Shown here: positions 22,285 through 33,918 of the stretch, one piece after another
Layout: each line of letters begins with the position of its first letter
How positions within the stretch are numbered: the stretch's first letter is position 1
Source: Glebionis coronaria
Lineage: Eukaryota > Streptophyta > Magnoliopsida > Asterales > Asteraceae
Length of the DNA: 64,000 nt
Assembly: GCA_025667525.1 (NCBI GenBank)
Contig: CM046882.1
Location: forward strand, 527,088,618-527,152,617
Reading direction: 5' to 3'
Notes under the pieces: generated by a model
Told to the model about the DNA's origin: nothing
The model's input: only the letters and a program-made list of their open reading frames with translations
Database searches by the model: none
Position numbers and translations under genes: made by a program

Positions 22285-23857
22285 TATAGAAACTAGAAGG
22301 GGGGGGGGTTGAATAGTTTCTTTTATTTATCTCCTAACTAAAATTCTTTTCAATTAGGTGAGCGTCAAAAACATCTTTTACTTGAAAGCTAGTTGCATAA
22401 TGATTAGGTTCAATTCTAATGCATTAACAATGACAAGTAGTAAGTGTAACGATGATGAAGGTAAGTAAAGAGTAAGGAAAGAAACAACCTAGTAGGAAGA
22501 CAACAAGATTTATAGTGGTTCGGCAACGAGGCTCTATCCTCGTTCCTACTCCACTCCTCGAGTATACCTACTCGAGATTTCCACTATATCCACAAGCTCC
22601 CTTCTTGGCGGAGAAAACCTTACAACGTCGCGTACATTATTTTCTGACACTAAGCTAAATGTCGAGACCTAATCTTAGCTAGGACCAATCTACACAACGT
22701 CGCCCACTTCACCATTTTACGACACAAGGCTAGATGTCGAGTTCTAATCGAAAGATAGAACCAATCTTCACAACGTTGTCTACTTCACCATTTTCTAACA
22801 CAAGGCTAGATGTCGAATTCTAATCCAAAGCTAGAACCAATCTTCACGAATCTTCACTTTGAAGCTAAGTGAGAACTTCACACAACACAACTACACATCA
22901 CTTTATAGTTTAATTACATCACTTTATAGTTTAGTGAGAACTTACACAACTTATTACAACTCAACTAAACATATCCAACTACACACATGTAACTTGGATC
23001 TACACAACACAAATCCAAGCACACACATATGCAAAGGATTTACACAACTCTAATCCAAGTATTAACAAATAGCTTGGATGAACACAAATAGTCAAAGTAT
23101 TCACAAATATATTGGATCTATACAAGACACAAAAAATGATGAACATGACTAGATCTTTAGGAGAGGATGATCTTCATCAAGGCTTCATCTTTAATCACAT
23201 CACAAGTGTGCGAGTGATATTCTCTTTGGGCAAGGTAAAGAAGGAGATCAAGAGAATAATCATAAGTAAACATACTTAACACATTAAGTGATCATTTACA
23301 AATGATTAGGATTAGAAAGGAGAAAGAAGGCTGAAAGAGATGTCCAAAAAGGGTTATGGAAAATGCATATTTGATCCACTATTTATAGGAGAAAAAAACC
23401 AACGGCTAGCTGAGCGCGGTTCCTTATCTCCCTAGGCGTTTCCTTATCAATAGAGAACCGCATAGGCACTTAAGGAACCGCGGAGGTAGACTCTGCTCCT
23501 TTTTGTCTTTTAGTGGATTTGAAATATCTGAGACTGTTTAAAACCTTCAAAGGATATTCTTTTGGCATTTGGAATATGCCATATTCAAATTTTCATTTTT
23601 CCATTTTAATAAAACATTTTCTTAAAAAATAAAGTTTATTAAAAATCTTTTGTCACATTTGACAAAAGTGAGTTTTAAGGCTAATCACTTTTATGATCAC
23701 TAAGCATGATTAAGATATGTTAGTGTAATGATTATTACCTTGATGATAGTGTTTGTTAGATAACTCGTTTTATGATTATATTTGACAATAAATGTCTTTG
23801 TAATTTGTCGTCATCAAACTAAGAAAGATTAGTTAGCACTAACAATGTTTTTAGGCA
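22285..23857 (-). mobile_element. 5' LTR of the plant-transposon-protein element (~1.57 kb)
   Basis: On the minus strand it starts TGCCTAAAAAC at 23857 and ends near 22285 just before the primer site. Its outer 383 bp are repeated at 18754-19136. It carries a G10 run at 22302-22311 and a three-unit tandem repeat at 22623-22846. The flank from 23858 is decayed copia protease sequence, so the element inserted into copia-3. Confidence 0.8.
22623..22846. repeat. ~75-bp tandem repeat, three copies
   Basis: Units start at CAACGT near 22623, 22695 and 22771. Each has a TTTTC/ACGACAC...AAGCTAGATGTCGAG-like centre and AGAACCAATCT at its end. Copies differ by point changes, so the array is not a recent expansion. 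Confidence 0.75.
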
Positions 23858-24300
23858 TTGGTTTGCATTAACATACCCTTTTCAATCTTCACATATAAAA
23901 GTTTTTTACGCTAAAACTAATATTAAAACATATCATTTGACTCTTGAATGGATTATTGATTCTAGTGCCAATTAAGACATGACTATTTCTTATCATAATA
24001 TGCTTAATTTTGTTGATAATTTTAGCTTGAAGTTAATTGCGGGTCATCCTAGTGGTAGTATAGCTAAGATCATTGTTATAAACAATCTTAAGTTGATTAG
24101 CAGTGCAATTTTGTTTGATGTGCTTGAGTATATAGTGAATTTGCTATCTATTAATAAAATGATTAAGGATAGTAAGAATATGTTGGTTTTGACGAATCTA
24201 AGTGTTTATTCAAGATTTGAAAATAGGAAAAATTATGGGTACTGGTAGTGAATCTCATAGATTACATCTATTTGATAGTATTATTGATGGTTATCATCCT
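23858..24300 (+). pseudogene. copia-3 protease-region fragment
   Basis: Decayed copia sequence between two inserted elements. On the plus strand it reads WIIDSSAN, a stop, then DMTISYHNMLNFVDNFSLK, VLEYIVNLLSINKM, and TGS...HRLHLFD: the protease active-site region (DSGAN in active copies, here DSSAN) and its downstream strands. Its continuation is at 35140 after the Tat element. The ATCCT ending at 24300 is one half of the Tat target duplication. Confidence 0.8.
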
Positions 24301-24887
24301 TGTTGATACAAAAGTTGGATGATCCTTGCTTAACCCGAATTAGGCTTAATCCGGGCAGGCTGGGCTGCAGCTCTTGCACCAAGTGAATGTCTTGCTGAGA
24401 TCCTGCACACTAAAATAACACGCGTTAAGCTTACCGTAGGAACGTATCCCACGATTAGACTCCGGCGTGAGAGTAAATAATCGGTTTAGGGTTAGATAAT
24501 TAGCTGTAGGTTGAGAGTATAGAGAGTGTAATACCTTTGTGGAACCCTTGGGGGTTCCTTATATAGGCGGTGAAACCTTAATGGGCTATCACCAATGCTT
24601 CGGCCCCAAGTAAAGAATAAGTGCCATAATTAGCTTGATTGTTATCTTCTAATTATGGTGAGTGTATATCCTATACTTTGGGGTAAATCCCAATCCTGAT
24701 AAGATTGTGATTCTGTCTAACCCTGTACCGGTCGTGCCGGGCCGTGGGCCGCACACATCTTATGAGGACACTGTTCATTCAAGCCCATCATCTCAAATGA
24801 TATTAATCCAACCCATTCGTGATGGGTTGGATGCGGGTAGTAACCATGGGCCGGGTTCATGATCCGGTTGGGGACTATACGTCATCA
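24301..24887 (-). mobile_element. 3' LTR of the Tat-like element
   Basis: Plus-strand ends TGTTGATACA...ACGTCATCA. Same length as the other LTR. A TATA-like TATATAGG lies near 24562. Confidence 0.93.
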
Positions 24888-25371
24888 TGTCCCCCCAGTC
24901 TAGTTGTTACAGATGTAGGTGTAACCTCTAGACTAATCAATGTCCTTTATACATCGTTGTTGCAAACATAGCCATACTCCAAAAAGGCCGGCCAGGACAA
25001 CATTAATGAATGCATTATTGGTAGTCATTAGTCAGACGTTTTGTCTGCAAAAGTGCACCAGACAGGCCCACTCTTGAGCCACGTAAAACTGTTATAAGGT
25101 GACCCGTGGGTCCCTCTGACGTTTCAGTGGTGTCAGGAACCCCATCCGTTAGATGGGCGTAGTGGATTACACGTGGCAATCATCCAGGCACCTCGTAAAT
25201 CGAGGCAACCCTATAAAAATTGGTCCGTGTAACTGTGTACACACACAGTTAACAACTCCTTTCCATCATTGTTATACTTGCTCTTATTCCTTCATTCATT
25301 CTCCTCCTTTTTTACGGAAATCCATCATACCAGGTTAGACCACCGCGCCCTTCTCCTTATTTGCATAAATT
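24888..25371 (+). promoter_or_regulatory. Region upstream of the antisense ORF with TATA box
   Basis: 484 bp between the LTR and the antisense ORF start. CTATAAAAAT (TATA box at about 25212-25219) lies about 155 bp before the ATG at 25372, followed by a pyrimidine-rich stretch. On the minus strand this is the region before the 3' LTR; CCCCCC/GGGGGG at 24891-24896 is the likely polypurine tract (GGGGGGA on the minus strand). Confidence 0.55.
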
Positions 25372-28156
25372 ATGGTGAAGGATAACCCTACCATCACGAC
25401 TGTACTTAACGTGATGTCCGTGGAGAAATACATGGATTTTCTTTCCGATTACTATATTCCTAAGAGCGTACACCCCACCAATCCGGGTGATGGTGAAGCT
25501 ATCACGGATGCTCCCGCTGGGAAAATAGGCGTTTATGCACGTCTATTTAACGCGGCGAACTACCGTATTCCACTATCGAAATTCCTTGTAGATATTCTGA
25601 CATACTATGATTTCCATATATCTCAACTTCATTGTATAGGAGCCTGTAAGATCAAACAATTCGAGATTACATGCCATACTTGTGAGGTATCCCCCACCGT
25701 GAATTTATTTAGGGTCTTTTACGTCCCCCAAATGGTAAATGGTTGGTTGTCGTTTAAAAAAGATCCGCAACCGCCCCCATGTGCTATAGGAAACCCCTAG
25801 ACTCCCTTAAGAAGTGGTACGACCACTACTTTTTCGTAGATGCCAAAGTGTTTCCCATGACCTTTCGCCTTAAATACAAAGTGGGACACGACTATCTTCC
25901 TCCCACAAGAGATTATAATAGTAAAGATGTAAAAACATTAGACACCCATCACACTGACTTTCATAAGGACCTACCGGAGCATTTTTTATGCTTAGTAGGG
26001 ATCAGCCATAACTATTTTGGTAGGGAGGATAGATATCCGTGCTTTCTGACGGAAGGTAGACAGGGTAGGTATTTCTTTTTATATATGCGCGTTCACATAA
26101 ATGTGACAATAATGCTTGTAATCATACTAACACATATGTATGCGTATGTCCGCATAGATGAGGCTATTTGGGCTGCTACGCTAGGGAGATCCAAACAAAG
26201 TCGCAGAGGGATCCCGACCACTACGTGAGGGAGAGCCTCCTCTACTTGTCGCGACCGCTGGCATGACCATTTCTCTTGAAGAAACACCAGAGCCGCAGTC
26301 TGATGAGCAGGGATCAACGATAGAGAAGTCCCCGCTAAACTTCACCAATGAAGATGGTGATGAGCCATTGTTGGAGAACGCTACCACCATCCAAGGTGAA
26401 AATACGAAGCAACCAACTGATCCGTCTATCAACCGTATGTTAGGTGATGACGATGAAAAGGAAGAGGAAGTGGCGCAAGAGACCGGAACCTCCAGGCAGC
26501 CAAAACCCACTTCCAGGAAGCGCAAGTCCACCAGGAAGGTGGTGAAAGAGGTAGAGGTGGAGGCGGAGGAATTCAATGCACCTCCCAAGAGGCTTAGGAA
26601 AGACCACCCCTAATTTCAAGAAGGGGGCAGCACCACGTTGCCGCAAGATAACCCCCCATTGCAAGTAGACACACATGTGTGGAAGGCAAAGCCAGTGAGC
26701 GCCATAGCTCCCACTACCATGGAGCCGATGATAGACGCGATGTAAGTACCTATTTATATTCCATCATATTTGTTTTGCATGAAACTGCCGAAAGTCATAA
26801 GTGTTTGTTAAATAACAGGGTGGATCCTTCGACATTAGTATAGGAGAAGGAAACTGAGAGAGAACCGTCCCCCATGATATACGCGGTGCCCCCATCTCCT
26901 CCCCCTACTCATGCAGAGGAGCCTCGGGCCGAGGGTTCGGACACCTGCCTTCGCCCGGCCTGGAACTTGTCCAACCTGGCAAGGCTAGAGGCAGAGTCCG
27001 AGTGTAAGGAGTTCATGGACCACTTGACTCCTCCCGTGCTGGCGCAAGACCTGGATGAGCTCAACCATGGGGCTCGTCTCGAACAATTTGATGTAGCAAC
27101 GGCGCACCAGATAACACTTGGTGCAGCCTTACGGCGCTGTTTTAAGGAGTCCTTGGCCCATGTACGCCGCACTGATAGGAGGATTGTGCGCAGGGAGGAG
27201 ATGGTGGATAAGCATGAGAAGACAATTGCCTCCCTGCAGGCGGATTTGGCCGTGGCTGAAGCCACAATAAAAGAACAAACCAGCCTCACCAATGCCCGTG
27301 ATGAGCGTATTGCTGAGTTAGAAGCTCTTCTTGAGGCAGCAAACGACAAGGTATGCTTCCTTACATGTTTATGTGAATTTGTGTGACACCACTCTTATCT
27401 TTCTCATCCTATAGTAACCATAATCTTTTCATAGGTAGCCGCAGCCGAAGCCGCGACCAAAACCGCAGCTGACCAGGTATCCGCCCTCACAGAAGAGCAT
27501 GAGGCGTTGAAGGAAGAGTTCAACAAGGAGCGAACTAATATGGAGGAGCGGGCGGCCGAGGCCTTGGGCAACGTGGAGCACGAGCTGAGCGTGCTGGCCA
27601 CAGATTGTGCTAATGTGTTGTGCCCCCCCCACTTCTTTCAGCCATTGCTGGTCGTAGGTGGATGGTGGGCCAAGGAACGCGTCTGTCCGTGACAAGAGTG
27701 ATGGAGGCGCCGCAGTTTGTGCAGGCTTTTGCCAACATCGTGTCAAATGGCATTGAACGCGGCAGGCATGAAGGGTTAACCAAGGCTGTAGAATTAATAA
27801 GCAAGAGTGAAGACACCACTAAGCATGCCTACCATAACCTTGAGGTGGAAGCAAAGATGACTGCGTCCATGGCCGCCCTGTAGGATATGGAGTACCCCTT
27901 CCTATATGACCTCGAAGCTATAAAGGATGCCTCCAATGAGGATATCATGGCGAAGCTTACATCGGACCCAATCCAGCTCACTCTGCCAACATATGATGCA
28001 AGTTTGAAGGTCGTGAAGGGTGAGAAGCTATTAGCTGAGGCGTTGGAGGCCAACCTAGCCAGGGCGCACATCGGAAAGGATGCTCGTGGTAAAGCCCTTC
28101 GTGCTTTGATAGCCGAGGGTAAGAGAGAAGTAGGGGAGTTCCTGCCTCCTTTGTAG
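25372..28156 (+). pseudogene. Antisense extra ORF of the Tat-like element (gypsy-type transposase domain), with introns
   Basis: ORF on the strand opposite to gag-pol. ATG at 25372 starts MVKDNPTITTVLNVMS. The domain GVYARLFNAANYRIPLSKFLVDILTYY, VSPTVNLFRVFYV and DSLKKWYDHYFFVDAKVFPM is the 'putative gypsy-type transposon' family. C-terminal half: acidic linker, then long coiled coil (ADLAVAEATIKEQ, ERIAELEALLEAANDK, EEHEALKEEF) and FVQAFANIVSNGIERG. Three introns fit GT-AG rules: 26065-26157 (branch-like TACTAAC), 26742-26818 (donor GTAAGT) and 27351-27434. Frame breaks near 25780, 26175 and 27640 and a stop at 27881-27883 make this copy broken. Function is unknown. Confidence 0.7.
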
Positions 28157-28853
28157 TTTATCTATTGTAAACATTTGCACTACTTTTTATTTATTCGTCC
28201 GTGGGTGTACACGGCTTTAATTTGTAATACCATGTGTAAACACTTAGAATATTTTCAAAATATATGTCTGTGGTGAGCACGACAAGTTTTGTTTGTTTAT
28301 ATTGAAACTTGTTTTTATTCCTTGGATATCATGTATCTACTTGCATGACGTGTCACGGCTGATTAAGAATAAAACTAAGTCTATAATTTACTAGACGTGC
28401 ACCGTGTGTCTTTATCATGTACGACACTATGTAAGTACAGCATGTGGAAACTTATTACAATGTCTTGTAAGTAAGGTGTCTAGTAAGGATACATGATCCG
28501 CGCCACTGTGGTTGCATCCCTCTTAAGCGACAAGTTGAATTATTAGGTTCACTTAATCCTCTTACTCCGCCTGGGAGCGAATAGTACATGTACGATTTGA
28601 ATGAATGCATATAAACAAGAAATAACACACAAGAGAATGAAAAATAACTCTAAGAACACATAAGACAATAATTTGCACAAGAACAAGCCGTGGAGCTAGC
28701 TAGGCACCATGGTATTTTATTATAACGGTTACGATTTTTTGACAGAAATAAAAACCTAAGATAAATAGAACCTAGAAAACATGAAAGCAAAAAATACATG
28801 GATCTTTATTGAAGCTGACTACAGCGAAGTGTCCATGCGGAGGCCGTAGCCTT
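28157..28853. other. Spacer between antisense ORF and integrase end
   Basis: About 700 bp, no ORF. It separates two convergent reading frames (antisense ORF on plus, integrase on minus), so it probably holds 3' ends of both transcripts. No other structure was recognised. Confidence 0.5.
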
Positions 28854-30165
28854 TCAGAGGTAGCATCTTTTAAGGTTGCAAATGTTCCATGTACGATCCA
28901 AGTCACGGCCATCCATATCACGCAACTTGTACGCGCCTAGCCCCAAAGCTTCTGTGACCTCATACGGTCCTTCCCACTTTGGCCCAAGTTTTCCCGTGCT
29001 CTCCGCGCGACTTGCCTTGTTAGCACGATAGACAAAATCCCCCGGTCGGAAGGAAACACCCTTGACCTTGAAGTCGTAATAAGCTTTCATACATGCCTTA
29101 GATTTAGCCTCATTGATAGCTGCTATCTCCATTTTTTCCTCTAATAAGTCTAGATTGACCCGGAGTTGCTCATCGTTTGCGACGACGTTAACCTCCTCTG
29201 TGCGGATTGTTGGCATCCCAATTTCTTCTAGGATAACGACCTCGGTTCCATAGGCCAATGCGAATGGAGTGTCCCCATTGGCTGTTTTGGTCATCGTCCT
29301 GAGTGCCCATATGACATGCGGCAGTTCATCCACCCACTTGGCGCTTCTTTCATCTAAGCGCGCTTTTATACCTTCACCTAGGCTTCTATTCGCCCGCTCC
29401 GCTAGACCATTAGTCTGTGGGTGCTTAACTGATGCAAAACGCCGTTTGATGTTCAACGTCGCGCACCAATCCTTGAATGGATTGTTCGTAAACTGCTTCC
29501 CGTTATCCGAGATGATCTCGCCTGGCAAACCAAAGCGGCACACAATATTCTCCCAAAGAAACTTTTTTACTTGTTTGCCCGTGATCGTTGCGACCGCCTT
29601 ATCTTCTATCTAGCGGGGGAAGTAATCCATAGCTACGATCAAGAACTTAACGCCCCCTGCGGAAATAGGAAAAGGACCTGCGAAGTCAATTCCCCATTTG
29701 TAAAATGGCCATGGGGATGTGATGGGCGTTAGTTCTTGTTGTGGATGTCGTGGTACTGGCCTGTGTACTTGGCAATCACTGCATTTAAGAATCATGTCTC
29801 GTGCGTCCCGATGCATGGTCGGCCAATAGTACCCTGTGCGTAGAGCTTGTGCTACTACTAATCTGGGGCCTGCGTGCATGCCGCACGACCCTTCATGTAT
29901 TTCACTGATTATGTAACTAGCTTGTCGTGGCCTAACACATCGTAACCACGACTGTAGGAATGAACGTTTATATAGGACACCATCTTGGAGCTTGAAAGTG
30001 TTGTGACTTCGGTTTGATGTACCGCGCCCCAGTGTCGTCCTCGGGAAGGGTTTCATCAGTTAGGTAGTTTATGATCGGAGTCATCCACGTAGGCCCCTCT
30101 TCATCAACCATGGTCACTATCTCCCCTCCTTTAATGGATTTCTCCTTAAGTATTTCAACCAACAC
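28854..30165 (-). pseudogene. Tat-like integrase
   Basis: On the minus strand: zinc-binding region HEGSCGMHAG...CSDCQVHRP near 29780-29920. Catalytic D in WGIDFAGPF (near 29680), D in IISDNGKQF (near 29505) and E in NGLAERANRSL (near 29400), then the C-terminal GKLGPKWEGPYEV and LKRCYL at 28854. A TAG near 29610 replaces the tryptophan expected after YF(T/P)(K/R), splitting the domain. All three catalytic residues are intact. The N-terminal part before 30056 is in another frame, so at least two breaks exist. Confidence 0.88.
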
Positions 30166-30305
30166 CTGTTTGGATAGATGGGCAAAGCTTGTAGACGCGA
30201 TCTTGCTAAGAGCATCCGCCTTCTTGTTCTAGCCTCTTGGTACCTGCTTGATGGAGAACTTACCAAAACCGGCGATGAGTGACTTGACTTTCTCCAAATA
30301 TTGCC

Positions 30306-30965
30306 TTAGCTTTGTAACCTCCTAGGATGTGGTTCGCGACAAGCCGTGAAGTCCACGTAGGCTTCAAGGTTGCGGACTCCCATCCTAGCGGCAATTTTTA
30401 AACCCACAATCAATGCTTCGTATTCTGCCTCATTATTCGTGGCTGTGAACTCAAATCGCAAGGCGTAGGTGAATTCCATGCCTTCCGGATTTGTAAGTAT
30501 AAGGTCAGCTCCCGATCCGTCCGTGCAAGAAGATCCATCCGTAAACAAAATCCATGGTCCCGTTGGGATCTCTTCCTTTTGCACCATTGGCTCATCCTCC
30601 TCCGGCTTCTCAATTATGAAGTCTGCCAGAATTTGGCCTTTGATGGCTGTCCTTGGTCTATAAGAGATGTTATGTTCCCCTAGCAGGATGCTCCACTTCT
30701 CTAGTCGTCCTGCTACGTCTAGCTTGGAGATCACCTGTTTGATTGGCGGATCAGTGATAACCACAATTGGGTGCGCCTGGATGTACCGACGCAGCCTTTT
30801 CGTGGTGTAAATTAATGATAAAACTAGCTTCTCCATTGCTGAATAATTCAACTCTGGCCCTTGCAACGCTCTGCATATGAAGAAAACCAGAGTCTGGACT
30901 GAATCCCGATCAGTCATGAGGACTGCGCTTATTTCTCCGTACGAAGCAGACATATACATAATTAG
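30306..30965 (-). pseudogene. Tat-like RNase H region and second (archaeal-type) RNase H
   Basis: The first half is the RT-linked RNase H-like domain (MSASYGEISAVLM, LNYSAMEKLVLSLIYTTKRLRRYIQAH, LEKWSILLGEHNISY). The second half is a separate RNase H (GPWILFTDGSSCTDGSGADLIL, NNEAEYEALIVGLKIAA, then VDFTA where VDSRL is usual). The D...E...D set is readable as D in FTDGSS, E in NEAEYEAL and D in YVDF. The extra RNase H is a lineage mark of Tat elements. The frame stops at about 30306, before the expected C-terminal part. Confidence 0.85.
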
Positions 30966-31127
30966 CTCCTCCTTAGGTCAGGGTGCGACTAGCATGGGAA
31001 GAGCCGCGAGGTGTTGCTTGAGCTGCCCAAAAGTTTCCTCTGCCTCTTTTGTCCAGCGAAAGTCTCCTTTCTTTAAGCACTTCTTGAGTGTTTTAAATAA
31101 AGGAAGTAACTTCTCCGCGGACTTTAA

Positions 31128-33299
31128 TTAGAACCTATTAAGCCCGACCAGCTTTCCATTGATTGATTGTACCTCCTTGAGTGTCCGAGGGGATGGTAGA
31201 TGTATCACAACGTCCGTCTTCTCTGGACAAGGTTTGACGCCGTTTATATTAATCATATACCCAAGGAACATTCCTTCGGTTGCTCCAAACTTCCACTTTT
31301 TTGGATTCAGTTTCATGTTGATTTTCCTCAACGTGTCGAACGTTTCCTGGATATCACGGAGGAGCTCTTCCTCCGTATGGCTCTTGATGACCAAGTCGTC
31401 AACGTAGACTTCAAGGTTACGACCTATCTGCGAGTCGAAGGCTTTATCAACAAGTCGTTGATATGTCGTGCCGGCGTTCTTTAGTCCGAACGACATCTTT
31501 GTGTAACAATACACACCCTAACTAGAGTGGAACGTAGTCTTCTCATCGTCTTCTTCCGCCATCTGGATCTAATGGTATCCTTTATATGCGTCTACAAAAC
31601 ATTTAAAAGAGTATCCACATAAGGATTCCACCTTCCAATCAATTTCTGGTAACGGATAGCAATCTTGTGGGCAAGCTTTGTTCAAGTCTGTGAAGTCCAC
31701 ACACATGCGCCAACTTCCGTCATGCTTCTTTACCATGACCGGATTAGATAGCCACCCACGGTAATAGACCTCGCACATAATTCCTGCGTCTACCAGCTTC
31801 CGTACCTCGTCTAGTATTACCTGAATGCGTTCTGGTGCTTGACCATGCTTTTTTTGCTTAACAGGGGGATATCCCGGGTGGATTTGAAGTTTATGTTCTG
31901 CTATCGAACGCTGTACACCCGTCATATGCTTTGGCTCCCATGCGAATATATCAAGGTTTGCCTTTAGGAGAGAGCACATGGCCTTCTTCCCTTTCTCAGA
32001 GAGCGTTCCCCCTAAAGCTACCTCTTGTTCTGAGTAGTCAGGGTGGATTACCACCTTCCAATTGGGGGGTGGTGATCCTTCCTTTGTAGGAGCTGGCTCG
32101 ATCGGTTTTGTCACAGCATGGCACTCGGATGCCGACACGATTGAATTGTAAATAGTAACAATTACCCCTTCCACTGGAAACTTAATCATTCCGTGTGCCG
32201 TGGATGGCACAACCCGTATGTCTAGGATACCTGGCCTTCCGATAATACCATTGTATGGAGAATGTGAACGTATCACCATAAGGTTCATCCACGCCGTGGT
32301 GGAATGCTCTTTATCTCCAATAGTTACCAGTAAACGTAGCTGTCCTATTGGCCAGATAGTGTCTCCACTGAAGCCAATGAGCGGCGACGTGGCCGACATC
32401 AATTGGCTTTTGATATCTGGTCGTAGCTGTACGAAGCAGTGTTCGTATAGTACCTCTGTCGATGATCCTACATCCACGTACATACGACGAACATTGTGAG
32501 TTCCAATGCTCACCTCAATCGTGTGAGGTGCGTCAGCCACATTGCCCGCCGTGATAGGAGGGAATGAGATTTCCTTGCTACGTGAAATTTTTTGACTAAC
32601 TTTCTGCTTCGTCCGGCGCTGCCATGATTGAACAATATATATGGTCGTAGGCTTGTCTTTTTGGGAATCTTTTTTGTCGTATTTTTTGTTATCCTTCCCA
32701 TCCTTCCAATCCTTGACCAAATGTTTGAGTTTGCCTGATTTGATCAGTGACTCAATGTGCTTCTTGAGCTGAATGCACTCCTCGGTGCCATGACCTTTGT
32801 CATTGTGGAATTCGCAGAAGCGATTTCCTTGACGACGGTCGACTGGAGTTGTCATTGGAGAAGGTCTTGGAAAATTTGCTCCTTCTGTTAGCAAAATATC
32901 CCGGTAAGTCATCTTTAGAGGGGTGAATTTATCATCCGACCGTCCTCCTTTTGACTGGTTTTTGTAATCCAGACTCCTCCCATTGCCGGAGTTACTTTGG
33001 CCACCTGATTTCCTTCTAGGCTGATCGTTTGATCGGTAGCCGTGGTTCCCTTTTGTAGGGTAAGTCGCAGCAACCGCGATTTCCCCCTCCACAAAATTCT
33101 GAACCCTTTCCATGAGTTCGTCAAACTTCTCCGGACGTTTATCATTAAGGCGCCTGATTAGCTCCTTATCGGTTATAGCGTGCATGTAATCAGAAATTTT
33201 GAGAACTTCTGGACACGCTTTGGTACGCGTGCACTCGTCATTGAAACGCTCCGTGAAGTCTTCTGTAGACTCTCCGGGCCTCTGCTTGACAGTTGCCAA
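31128..33299 (-). pseudogene. Tat-like protease and reverse transcriptase
   Basis: On the minus strand an open frame of 576 codons runs 33299-31569: gag C-terminus (DFTERFNDECTRTK, DKELIRRLNDKRPEKFDELM), a CEFHNDKGHGTEEC zinc motif near 32800, and the protease at MYVDVGSSTEVLYEHCF near 32440-32490. It then enters RT (VKQKKHGQAPERIQVILDEV, DAGIMCEVYYRGWLSNPVMVKKHDGSWRMCVDFTDLNKACPQ in pieces). A stop ends it after CFVDAYKGYH. RT continues at 31514-31128 with FGLKNAGTTYQRLVDKAF and the catalytic YVDDLVIKS near 31390. The protease DTG is changed to DVG. Confidence 0.9.
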
Positions 33300-33592
33300 T
33301 GAGACCGGATCCCTATTGTACTTTTTCCGCTGAGTGGAATTGTTTTTGAACGTGGTGCGTAGCTCGCCAAAGCTATCAATGCTCCAATCCGGGTTGAATT
33401 AAACATCTGGCACCATATAGGCATCAGCCATCGTTCAATTTTAGCATGTGTATCAAACACTTTTAGGTGATCATCCAGATCACCACCATCATAGGTTTTG
33501 ACGCACGCCGACATACGACGCTTCTTTTCCTCGGAGTAGTTTCGTATGCAAAGAGTGAAGGCGTCTTCCCTGTCGTCGCACCACGGAAGGGA

Positions 33593-33650
33593 GAGATCTT
33601 CCACCTCTTCATCATGATAGTAGGGATCACCGTAGCGTCCTTCATCGTCC
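33593..33650 (-). repeat. 58-bp direct repeat in gag, copy 1
   Basis: Identical to 33861-33918; the starts are 268 bp apart. The repeat is in the same orientation within gag. Confidence 0.9.
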
Positions 33651-33860
33651 GATGGTGGTTGTGGGGAATACCTAGGTCAGCGACGTCTAGGGGGAGGGTC
33701 ATCCGAATCAGACCCTGAAGGGTCGTTAGGTGGGGGTGGTGCCCTACCTCTATGATGGGCACTCTTGTGAGAAGGAGCTTCCCTCCCACCAGAGTTTATC
33801 CTACACCACACTCTTGTGCGGAGATTATCCACGGGAGTTTCCAACACCAGGCATCCAGTG

Positions 33861-33918
33861 GAGATCTTCCACCTCTTCATCATGATAGTAGGGATCACCG
33901 TAGCGTCCTTCATCGTCC
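33861..33918 (-). repeat. 58-bp direct repeat in gag, copy 2
   Basis: Identical to 33593-33650. The next upstream sequence on the minus strand is not a continuation of the first copy, so the duplicated part is short. Confidence 0.9.

Noticed and set aside
22302..22311. G10 run as a biological signal
   Set aside because: Homopolymer next to the primer site; could be part of the LTR end but its length is unreliable in sequencing.
22623..22846. CRISPR-like spaced repeats
   Set aside because: Contiguous tandem repeat of ~75 bp with diverged units inside a plant LTR; no spacers, no cas genes, eukaryotic context.
26909..27349. Minus-strand ORF of 146 codons
   Set aside because: Mirror of the coiled-coil part of the antisense ORF; serine/alanine-rich because the sense strand is glutamate/alanine-rich coiled coil.
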